Shown here in pieces: positions 24,234-35,900 of a stretch of 64,000 nucleotides of DNA. The notes beneath the pieces were generated by a model. That model saw nothing but the letters and a program-made list of their open reading frames with translations, was not told the DNA's origin and did not search any database. The DNA lies in the NCBI GenBank assembly GCA_963978895.1, contig OZ022238.1:7598566-7662565 (forward strand), in the 5' to 3' direction. Every line of letters starts with the position of its first letter. The first letter of the stretch is position 1. This stretch comes from Erpobdella octoculata. Taxonomy: Eukaryota; Annelida; Clitellata; Hirudinida; Erpobdellidae. The position numbers and the translations under genes were made by a program.

Positions 24234-24846
24234 AGTGGTCGAAAAATCGATTTAAAAAACCTGAAAATACAACATACAGTGTGAGGTAAATAAAAGCGTG
24301 TAATAAATATTACGAAAAAAGATACTTTTTTCAAAAAACACGCTTTTATTTGTGTGGAAAGTGCACTAAAAGTATAAAATAATTTGTTTTCCTTTCCTTC
24401 TATATGTCATCAAATAATCTTTGACTAAAAATTAAAGCGTGGGAGCTCATCCTAATCCATTTCCATTTTCATCATAATCCATGGATTATGATGAGCGTCC
24501 CACACTTTTATTTTTAGTCAACGATTATTTGATGACATATAGAAGGAAAAAAAATATTTTATACTTTTTAGTGCACTTTCCAAACATAAATAAAAGCGTG
24601 TTTTTTGAAAAAGTATATTTTTTCGTAATTCACCCTGCTTATTGATGGCATTGGCGTATTTTAGTTAATTATAGTTTAAATAAATATTTTTATGATATGA
24701 AAATATTGCATTGTCATCGAGAATACATATGTTTTGAAATTTTCAAGTCAATTGGACGTTTAGGAGTGGTCGAAAAATCGATTTAAAAAACCTGAAAATA
24801 CAACATACGACATACAACATACAGTGTGAGGTAAATAAAAGCGTGT
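24234..24846. repeat. ~70-80-bp direct repeats flanking a foldback
   Basis: GTGGTCGAAAAATCGATTTA continuing to GTGAGGTAAATAAAAGCGTG occurs at 24236-24301 and again at 24769-24844. The second copy has a 12-bp internal duplication (CATACGACATACAACATAC). Between them lies the palindrome at 24309-24630. Confidence 0.85.
24309..24630. repeat. ~320-bp foldback palindrome
   Basis: The left arm starts ATTACGAAAAAAGATACTTT and the right arm ends with its near complement. The arms share CGCTTTTATTT, AAGTGCACTAAAA and TTCTATATGTCATCAAATAA. The centre is CATCATAATCCATGGATTAT plus GATG. It can fold on itself along almost its full length, and is interpreted as a foldback MITE. Confidence 0.85.
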
Positions 24847-24892
24847 AAAATAGAAGTGAACCGTAAAAATTTTGTTTATTTAATCCTTTAAC

Positions 24893-25000
24893 TTTATATT
24901 AACTTCGCCTTTCTGTCTGTCTGAACACAACCCCATTTCCCGTCATCCAATTGATGTGAAACTTGATCCTTAGACTCGTGAAGACCAAAGATTAACTTCG
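24893..25000 (-). repeat. dispersed repeat ending GGCGAAGTTAATATAAA (copy 1)
   Basis: On the minus strand: GAGTCTAAGGATCAAGTTTC, then CAATTGGATGACGGGAAA, CAGACAGACAGAAAGGCGAA and GTTAATATAAAG. Related text is at 52431-52562 and 55985-56095 (plus). The family is not identified; the arrangement suggests a shared 3' end of a retroelement. Confidence 0.5.
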
Positions 25001-26926
25001 AGATGGTCACGCTAAAAAAAGACGACTCAAGTGTCTTCAAATATTGTGATTAGCTTTTAAAGTTAGACCTATCTCTAACGACTGTAAAAATGGAATTTGT
25101 TGTAGACAGTTGTGAGATAATCCACATTGACAACATCGCATTGATACGATACCACGATACCGCTAGTAGGATAAAGTTCCACGAGTTCGCAAGTTCGCTA
25201 GTATTCTGTCAAAAATTGATTGGGTCATCGCTGACGCTGATACAATTTAATAATCTGCAGTTATTGGTAAATCTAGCATCGAGTTCAGATATAAAATTTT
25301 CTACCTGCGCTAAAATTATTTCAATATGCATTGAATTATCACAGATATTATATGCAAAAACATTTAAATTTGGAAAAAGGGGAGGGGGAATTCCACCTGC
25401 CCCCCAAATATACGTTTCTGTGACAGCCTTCACGACCACGGAGAGGGTAGTTGTACCTTATTTTCAAAAACTTGCTTTGCTATTAAAATTTGAATTTCCC
25501 GTTGAGACCAATTTTGGTTGGAAAGGGAAAGCTTGCCCCGTCGCTCCTTTCCACTTTCACCAGTCCAGCGGCACTTAGAAGAAAATTGCTTCAAGAAATG
25601 ATTTTCCAGCCATTGATTGCATAACTGAGATCATCGACCGATTGAGTGTTCTAAAGAAATTACGAACGCTACGTAGCATAGCAAAGACTTGTTTCTAGGC
25701 ATTTTGTCCGATGGTCAACCAAGACCTGGCGAATGTCGAACAGTCCTACATTCCTTCTTGGTAGTTTATAGTTTATTAAGTGAAATAATCAACGGCTTCG
25801 CTTCAATTATCCAACGTATTAAGAATCGGCAAACGGCAGCAAGTAGGTAACTCTGTGACACATTTTATAACAGCATGCTATACCTGGATACAGAAGCGTA
25901 TGCTACTGGCGCCTGTGAAGAGATAAGTTACTATTGCTCATAGATAGACATTATACATATCTATGTTAATTATGATTTCTCAGAATGAGAGGTTGTAAAC
26001 ATAGATAGAAAAATGCAAATGTAGTGTTGACAAAGACACCAGAATATTTGTTTAACTCTTATGATAGAGTTAATAGAAGAAACAGATATTTAAATTTGTG
26101 TTTATGAACAACCTCATGGGGGACGAATTTATGCTTGGAAGGGCTCTTTCAGAATAAGGAAAAACACATAGAAATTACAGAAGTTTATAACCTTTCGACA
26201 GCGGTCGGTTTCAGTTAGAATTACGCTCCCCCAGTTTCCATCGCGAAATTTTCGAAACCGTTACGTAAATCACAGATATTCAGTTTTAGCCGAAATAATA
26301 TCTATGAAAAAAATTGTTACGCTTGTCGTAATTCCAGAATTAGCAAGATGACGCCGACAGAGCAGCAAGAAATGCCGCGTATATCTAGCGCAAAAACGTA
26401 CACGTCTGAATAAATATCTCCATAGTCATATCATACAATAAATAAAAACGCTCCCTCATAGTGCGGCCGTCACACGTTCTTTGCGACCTTCAATGAGAAC
26501 GTACGCCATTCGAGTGCTGAGTCGCATATTAAATATTAAACGGCTTTATCAATCTCAACAGCAGTATGCGAACGAAGAAAAGTTCAACAATTTTTTTTAA
26601 AAATTTTATTCTATAAACAGAACCTCTCGAATCGATAAAATTACGAAAATAACAACTCTTGAATCTTTCGCGTATGTTTTGAGCTCCGTAATATGTAAAC
26701 AGCCCTGCGTCCACAGCTACTGGGCCGGCTCTATATTTCAATTGCTTACGTCACGCGCCAGCTACTAGCTCAATAAATGTTAATGCACTAGCAAGGCCTG
26801 CATTTGTACAAAGCTCTAAAATCGTCCCGAGTCTGACATGTTGGCTTAGCGTACGTTTCGGTCTGTTAAGCGATCCGATATTGTGTACTTTTGCGTTCTA
26901 TGTGAAATGCTCATTTTCAGAAAGAC
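25001..26926. other. SPEN upstream region
   Basis: No gene is recognised. At about 25375-25425 there is a G-rich then C-rich stretch followed by AAATATACGTTTCTGTG, resembling the right ends of hAT-like repeats at 23700-23720 and 51550-51592. The 100 bp before the SPEN ATG end in TTTTCAG at 26914-26920, which could be a splice or trans-splice acceptor six bases upstream of the start codon. Confidence 0.45.
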
Positions 26927-29900
26927 ATGGTGCGAGAAACTCGATATTTATATGTAGGCAACTTGCCAGAGTCGATCAATGAAGAACGAATTTTGGATCT
27001 ATTCAACAGGCTAGATTATTCTTCGAAACGTTTTTCATATTTATTGGATAAACTATTTATTCGCGTTATGGATTACTTTCGAATGTTCTCCAATGTAATG
27101 AATTGCAATACGTCGACGAATTCTCGGATTTACATCGGCCATCTATTTTACGCTATACTCGGATATAATCACGTGACACCAAGCTAAACAAACAGGAATA
27201 TAAATTTTGTAAGCTCCCAGAAGACTGGATTTTACACGGTTAAGCTAGTGGTCAAATGGAAATAATGCTGTAGAAGTGGCTTAGCTCTCTATAATGCATT
27301 GCTAGGTTCTTAAAGATGTAAAGAAGAGCAGCAATCAGTATCAGGTGAAGAAAACTTGATGCAAGATTTGTGAATAAATTGTTTTATGTGAAACCTGAGA
27401 ATATTGTTTTGCATTTAAAATACTGCTCTTGGATACTTGCACTGAGCTAGCTAATATTGACTGTCAAAGCCGAGTGGCATTGTAGCTTTGTAGCTGCTAT
27501 TGACAGTGCGTGCCGAAAACAGTTCGCCCTCATGTTAAGTCTTAAAACGTTAAAATTTGCTTCTGCGGCTGAATTTTCCAACCCAATGATTAACCATCTT
27601 CGTAACGTTACTTCTATGGCCAAATAATTCTCCTAAAGTACAAACAGGAGTTACATTAAAAACCTTTCTCTAGCTTCCTTGGGGGGGGGGTGTGTTACAG
27701 GGGCATAATAGGCTGATTAGTTGTGAAATATTCAATTTTATTGGTATAGAAAGGTTTTTAATTTAATTTCAATATTATTTTTAACTTCAGTTGATTTTTA
27801 ATAGATTCTATGCTGTAGTTTAATTACATTTAACCAGTCCACTATAACTTTTGCAAATGAAAAAGGAACATAACAATTAGAATAATTTAGTCTCTTTACA
27901 AAATTTTTGGGTTTTAAGTGTAGAAGTGATAGGAGCCTATTAAGTTATTAAATACAGTCGTGTCTGCTGTGTATGCAATTATCAATTTAAATAAGGAAAA
28001 TGAATACTACTCAAACATATCTTGTACTCTGTCAAAATTATATTCTAACAGCATTTTTTTATATTGTAGTTCTCAATTAGTATTACAAACATTTATTTTA
28101 ATTTTAAATAGTTAAAAATAATTATGAATCTCGGTTGAGTGAACACTCACATCAGTTTCTCCAGCCTTGAAGTGAGAACAAAGTGATGTGATGTTGAAGA
28201 ACTTGCTGATTATGGGTCTTGCTTTTGAGATCCATTTTTTGCACTCTGGCAGAAAAAAATCATTGACGACATACAACTTAATCAATATCTCTTGTACAAC
28301 CAAAAATAATACTCTATTATTGTGTATGCTAAGAACGCTTGGTGGTGGCTCTTTCAATCAGGAAATGTGGATAAGCAAAATTGCATTCACATTTCCTGAT
28401 AAAAAGAGCTATTTTTTTAAAAAACTAAAGTAAGTAAGCTCACCATATAGAGTAAAATGCTATACTCTCTTAAAATTCACTCTGTTCTGGTTGACTAGCT
28501 GCAATACAATGTTGTGAGTATTATTAATATGAACTCAAAAAGTACATTAGGCACAAAATAGGAATTCATTTTCTGTTGTATTAAGTTTCTACAAAATTGG
28601 TGCTCTTTTTAACCATCAACAGACCAACATTGTAGATGAATTCTGACTTATATCAGATTTATAATGGTGTAGTGGTAACCAAAGATAAAATCGTTGATGT
28701 GAAAACTGCAAAGATAACAAGTTAACACCTTTGCATTACAGTAATTTCGGGCTGAATGAGTTTTTTATAAGTGCTGTGCGCTCTAAAAAAGTGTGTATCG
28801 GGTGATGAAATGTCATGTTCAATCAAAATCGCATTAAATTTTAGTCGGACTTATCAATTATCGTTCGAGATCGTTTCAACTCAATGTATTGTCATTTACA
28901 TCCCTTGTTTTTTGTGGAAATCTTTAACCCCTAATCGATTTTCCAATTTTGATGCCTTCTCCCGAATCATGTCAGATTTTCGTTTCAATGGACACTAAGT
29001 TTCCGTATGCTTTCAAAAGGTCTGGATGGAACCCATGAAACATGCTGGCCATTGATCATCTTGTCTTGTTTCTTATCGTTATCTTCAGTTCTGTCTTTCA
29101 AACGAGCATTTCACAGCATTTCAGGTTATCTCCATATTCGTACCATTTCCATGGACTGCTTCCAAGCCACATTTCATCTCCACAACAAACTTGAAAGTTT
29201 TAAATAAATTTCATCTTCACCAAAACAAATCCTCCTTATAATGTAACAACCAAATGTCAATCACTTTTTATTGGCTTGTTCCTATCTGCTCAGTGAGTCT
29301 TCTCCTACAATATTACTAATCAGTAGCTGGGCGGTCTAGTTTTTATTAATTCCACATTAATATATCAGACATGGAAGAATAGCACCAGCAAAATTTTACA
29401 CCTTCACCCATTCCATGTTTGTTACAGCCTCCTCTACATCTCTCTACGATTATAGGTGGAAGCTTGAATAAAAACTGTTTGGAATTTTTTTTAAATTGGC
29501 ACGGTTAATAAAAGAAAAACAGTTTGAGATGTAATGGCAATGGCATAAAGAAGTTGGTTCCGATTGCAAGTCCGCGACCTATTTAGAGTACCAAGTGATC
29601 GCTGCTCAAGTCTGGCTGCCCAAAAAGCTGAGAATCTTATATTTAAATGCACTAACTGGCCAGCATTCTAACTTTAATGAACTAGGTGGATTAATTTTGA
29701 ACTTAATGTCATTCAACTTTATTGGTTGGTTTTCTTATGTATATAAACTAAATGCATTTTCTCTGCATTTTGCAAGAATAAAAATGGCACTAATCAAGCA
29801 ATACCAATAATCAGCTAATACTGATTACAAACCGATAATCGACTGTACAAAATTCCAAAACTTTAAATACTTAAGAAAAAAGAGAGAAAGAAAAAATAGT

Positions 29901-32900
29901 TTTTTCCAAACTTGTTAGCTGGTTTATGTTACAGGGGGTGTCCTGGTATCTTAGCTGTAGTTGATTATGTTGATGCTTCTGGTTTTAGAGGGTTGTGAAA
30001 GCTAACTAAAACCCCAACATTTTGTTGTCCCACTAGATCATACTTAGCATGGGGTTTTATAATGTTTATAGATTGATTATTTTTAAGATACATAAGGTCA
30101 CATCTGTCAGAGGTTATTGAACAGCTAGCTAGCTAGCTAGACACAGGTAAATTATAATTACAATCGTATCACATACCAGCTATTAGTTTCGGTAAGAGAA
30201 TGAAATTAGCAGGATAATGCGCAGTTATTCACATAGAGATTGCCAACAAATGTGTTCTCAATCTCAGTAGAAGGAGCACAATCAGGCACATAAAATATAT
30301 AATCAAATATTTGAAAATAATTCTTTTTAACTGCTCTATTCTCATTTCTTTACTTAAAATAACTTATGAGATATTCAAACTTATCATTGCTCTAAAAAAT
30401 TGAAATGTATTTAGTCTGAGCAAACCATATTAGACAGAAGTTAAGGATGGATTATTTCATCATATTATAGGTGATGTATGTCTGCACCACGTAAAATAAG
30501 AGGTTTTTTTTGTACATAAGGTGCACAATTAACCATTTCACAGTTGGACTAGTTCCAATTCATACAAATTTATGATTGAACCAGCACTTGACGCACGCTT
30601 CGCGCGCGAAGCGTGTGAGCTTTTACATACTAATAGTCAAGGTAGTCGCACTCAAATCGCACTCTAAGATCAAAAACAACACCAATGCGTTATTATAGCA
30701 ATAACCTTACGAACGCTTCGCACGCGAAGCGTGTGACTATTTTAGACAGTAGCGTATCATAATATATCATTTTTTAAACATTTTAACGAAAAACTGCCCT
30801 AACAAACCGTGTTCAGCGTATCATAATCTATCAACGTGAGTTTTTTCAGACCTGCAGATGGTAATCGGGTGACATAATACATCATTGCGCTTTTATGTTA
30901 GGAACTATAGACATTCGAACCAGATCACAATTTAAACCCCAATACATAATTGAACTGTTCTTATAAATTAATTAAGTAATAATAGTAACAATTGGGTGTT
31001 TTTGGTTGTTGAACATTTTTGCTAGCACTATCTATTGTTGAATTTTCAGGAGTGTCCAAATTTAAAACTTAAACCCCCTGTTGTGAAAGTGCAGAATCTG
31101 GAAGAGTACAACTAAACTGGTTCAATTGTCTATAGTTTAGTTTTAAATTGGTTTGATTGTGACATGGTTCAGTTGTCTTGCTAGGTCAGTTGTCTGGCTG
31201 GTTAACATAGTTACATACGGAGTTGACGTTTTTAGCAAAAAAACCTGTCCAGGTGCCCACAGCGGTTTGAGCGGGGTACCCGATCGAAAAACAACTTGAC
31301 GAAATGGGTATCGGGACACTTGGGCGGACGTCGGTTAGGCGTGCGACATTTGGGCGGATCCGTATGAGCGCACGACAAATGGGCTGATGGACATTTAGGC
31401 GGACGACAAATAGGCGCATTTAGGAGCTTACAACTTAAGCTTATGCAATGTATGTAAATTTAAGCTTATGCAATGAAAAGCTTAAAATAATAATTATTAA
31501 TTAAGGATGCTTCAAAAGATGTGTAATTTGAAGGATATGATAAAATTTTGTTTAATAAATATGACAACAAGACAAGTACAACATACGGGCAAATTTTAGA
31601 AAAGCTTCAACTTATTCCTGAAGTTAGTCCACGTACGGTTCTTGTTAATTTTGAGAAAGCAGCAATGACTTCATTAAGTGCTGTATTTCCAAACTGTACA
31701 GTGACTGCAAATGCATGTTTATGTTTAATTGCTTGATTTGTTTCGTAAAAGATTTAATGTTCACAGACAAAAGATCAAGCGATAGTTACGGAAAAGTTGA
31801 CCCATAAAACCAATAGACTACAATTTTAGGCTAAATTAAATTTTAAGTGGATCAAAAATCAGTATATTAACAGCCAAATTGTCGTTGCCTAAAAGTCGTG
31901 CCCCTAAATGTCGCGCCCCCAAATGTCGCTACGCCTAAATGTCATTCCGCCCATATGTCTATCTGCCCATATGTCACTGCCTATATGTCGCGTGCCTAAC
32001 TGTCGCCCGCTTAAATGTCACCAAACCACGAAATGAACTTACACTCGTTTTTGTACAGTTTGTTTGAAATCTTGTGTTGTCGTTGATGTCCGACTGAAAT
32101 ATTTTTCTTTAGATATTTAGGAACTAAAGTAGTTATTTTTGGGAAGCGCTTGGCATTATCCCCCCAGAATTGAAGAATATCAGCATTTCTATGTCTCAGA
32201 GAAATATCTTTCCAATTTATCAAAATTAGCTTGAGTTTCCTCAGCAGCCTATAATGCGAGTTCATCAAAAACTTTATTTAGATTTCTGAACAAGTCAATT
32301 TTTTTGCTGCGTTTCAACAGCTTCGGTTTCATCATCACCATAGTCCAAAAACGGATCAGCGAGTGCCGACACAGATCTTACGGCTGCATATGTTTGCTGT
32401 ATTTCTTCTTTCCAAGAAACTTGAGGCGTTTCTACTGTGAATAGAAGACGACGTCATTTAAAGTTTTCGTGATAATAACGTTGTTTCAACTCAGTTGCAA
32501 TTGCCGTCTATCCAAGCCCTATCATATGGTTCATATGTACTGCTACGATCGATTGCGTACACGACCTATTACCCAGGTATTACCCGCGACAGCACTGGCT
32601 GCAAAGCATCAGTATTGTCATGTTAACTGATATTTTACCATCAATCCTTGTTTGGAGTGCCATTGCATTCTCAAAATATTTGTATGGTATCCAGTCCAGA
32701 GTCAATAATTTGACCCAATTGATCTGCATTGAAATAAGTATGGCCCAAGTTTCACTGGTTGAACCTCCTGCAATGAGTTAGGTTTAGGGTCAAGTCCCTG
32801 TTCATATAATAACAAAAAATAACATTACCTTTTTGCTTTTGCCTCCAGCTAGATTGCTTACTCTGTTTCTCCCTTTCTAGGCTAAAAGGGTTGTAGCTTA

Positions 32901-35900
32901 GGTTTGCTTATATATAATGCATGCAAAATGCAAATATTAATAATATTTAGTTGGTAGTGATATGTTTGGTTGTCGAATTCGCTCAACCGACACAGCATAA
33001 ACACTTCTGAGATAGCCACCCATTTTTTTTTTATTCAATCGATAAACATAACCAAAATGAAAGAATTCAAAACATATATACTAAAAAAGTATTTCAAAGA
33101 TACAATTCAAATTATCTAATATGTGTAACATAAATAAGAATGAATAGATGATAATTTATTTCAATGCACAGTTATATGTTCACATTATTTTTTTCATTCC
33201 ATTATACAGTATTTTATTAATTTTATTTGTTCTCTTTTACAGTTATGGAAAGATTCAGGGAGTGAAGTTATTGAGCACAGGATCTGATGGCACAAATATT
33301 CCGTGCGCTATTGTGGCTTTCATGGATATTAAGTCAGCGTCTAAAGCCCACGATACCGAAATAATATTTGAAGAAAAACCCTTAGTGACTCAGTATAATG
33401 AGTCATCCATGGTAGTTACCGTTCATCCGGATAAAAGACAAGCGAGTGTTGTTTCCCATACGCCAGGTCCTCAATCGTCCAAATCAAGGGTCATATCACC
33501 TGATGGGTCGGTTTTGAGTTTTTGTTGTTGCTGTGTGCAGTTAATACTCATTATGTTGCTGTGTGCAGTTATACTCATTATGTTGCTATGTGCAGTTATA
33601 CTTGTTATGTGTTTTCTTTAATTTTTTGTAGTATAGCGATATGCTGTCATTTTCAGCCTAGTATATATATATATATAGCTTGTCATTTTTTTTCTTGAAG
33701 TTTGCATGAAATGTATGTATTTATGAAGTAATCTAATGTAATTTGTTAAACTGAATATATCTATAAATATTTTAAATAAAATGAATACAAATCCCAGGTA
33801 TAATCAACCTGATCATGTCTTGCATAATATAATATATGTGCACTGCTTGAAAAACACTGGTAACTTATATTTACTCTGTTTTTGTTTGCACTGTGACACT
33901 CAACTGTAATGCAAATAACGATTGCTGTTATGTAATAACGAGACCATAACAATCAGTGATGTGAGTGTTAACAATGAAAATGAACAAACCCTTTTAAGAA
34001 TCACTGATAAAGCTTTTTAAAGTCTTTGGCTAAGCCTGGCTTCATCAGAATATGACTGTTTGCATGGACCTTTTTGAGTTCTCTTTCTAGTCAACATTCC
34101 ACACAGCTTACAGAACTAGACTATGACATATCTTCCGCGACTATATGACATTCAAGTTTATTAACGTATTCAAGTTACCTGAACTCTGCCTCATTTTCAC
34201 GGGCCAGTTCCAATCTTGGATAAAGGAGGGAAAGAAAAAAAGTTCAAATTTTGATCCGTGACAGGAAGTACTTTGTATTTCATACATACTGTTATTTGAG
34301 TTTTAAAACAGCTGGTGTAAAGGACTAAAAGCTATACACAATTTTTTTTATAATTATAATTTTTTTTTATAATTGTATGATTTGATTGATTATATAGCGA
34401 AGTTCCAAATTTCTTGAGAGTAAATCAAAAAAAGGTTTTACTTTTACAAGTGTTCTTTTGGATAATTTCTGGTTGACAACTTGTTGTACCTTGTGTACCA
34501 CCACTTGTGGTGTCTTAAATCAAAGCAACTTATCTTCTTGACATGTGTCTTCAATAGCGGATTTGTTTCTCATTAAATTCCGAAATAGCAACCAGAAGTA
34601 ACACATGTAATGATACTTCTGAAGATGTTGATGGCATATTTTTGTTGGTGGTCTTAAAACTGCCGAGATCCACATTGCCTCAAGCTTGTCCACATTCAGT
34701 TGAAGGAAATTGTACTTGCAGGGGGGTTAGGAGATATTTTTTGCAAGCTGGATATATTTAGAAACATTTGGTGTTTGCTAGTCTTTTTTACTGATTTTTT
34801 TGCTTTCCTGATTTCGGATCTTTCAGGAATTCTGAATAATTTCTATGAAAAGGTCACTTGAGACATCATCATTGAAAAAAAATGTGAACATGAGATATAG
34901 CCAGTAAAGTGTGTAATTCAAAATTTCTTGATGGATGTTTTGTTATCAGTAATAGTGAATATCATAATTAATGTTTGGCCATCTTTGAAACACCGTAACT
35001 ATTATGTCTTGTTACCCAGTGAATTGATAAGAATAAGAGACAGGTGTAATGTAATTACTCTAAATTTTTTTTAAAAACATGTAATATGAAAACAGTTTTT
35101 AAACTAAATGCTTTTATGTTATTAAAACTCAAATTTTAAAATCAATTTTTTTACATTTTTATTTTTTTTATTAAGTCACAATATGTAAAATTAAGATTAA
35201 CTAAATTAATTAACTTATTGCATTGCCATCAAGCAAAAGCATGTATACATCAAGCAAGAGCATGTATACAAAATTTGAAGAAAATCTATCATCAAGAAGT
35301 GACTCAAACATTAATTAGAAAATATCAAAACAGAGGTTAAAAGTTAATAAAAGAATTTATAATAATAAAACGATCAAGACAAACTTTTAAAATGCTATTT
35401 AAAAATTAATTTTATTCAATTCCAGATTACAAAAGCAGTTGTTATGTTGTGCTATGCTGTTAATTATATGCATTTATAATCCTGTGCATCTATTAATAAT
35501 ATAATTTTTAGTGACTTTTCTGTAACTTATTAAAGTTAAGCGATTCAGCAGTAATATAAATTAACCATAATTACTTATTATTATTGTTGTTGTTGTTGTT
35601 ATTGTTATTAGTAAGAGATGTTCGAATGTTTTCAGTTAACCGTCAAATGTGTGAATGTTTTTTTATTTACATTTCTTTTCGTGCGTTTTTTCATCTTATT
35701 ATTAATTAACGGACGTCAGTTTGCTCTTGCCAAAGATATTAAAACATTGCTATGAAATTTAGTATTAACTTGGAAGAATTCTAAATTATTTCATATTTTG
35801 TAATTCATTAGCTGTTATAACAAAACTGCCGCAATACTTGAATAAATGTACGAATTTAGCTAGCACACTAGTAGTACCACATTATAATATATCATATTAT

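Noticed and set aside
25090..25578. 162-residue plus-strand frame upstream of SPEN
   Set aside because: No family resemblance. It spans a G/C-rich hAT-like repeat end, and composition is that of noncoding DNA.
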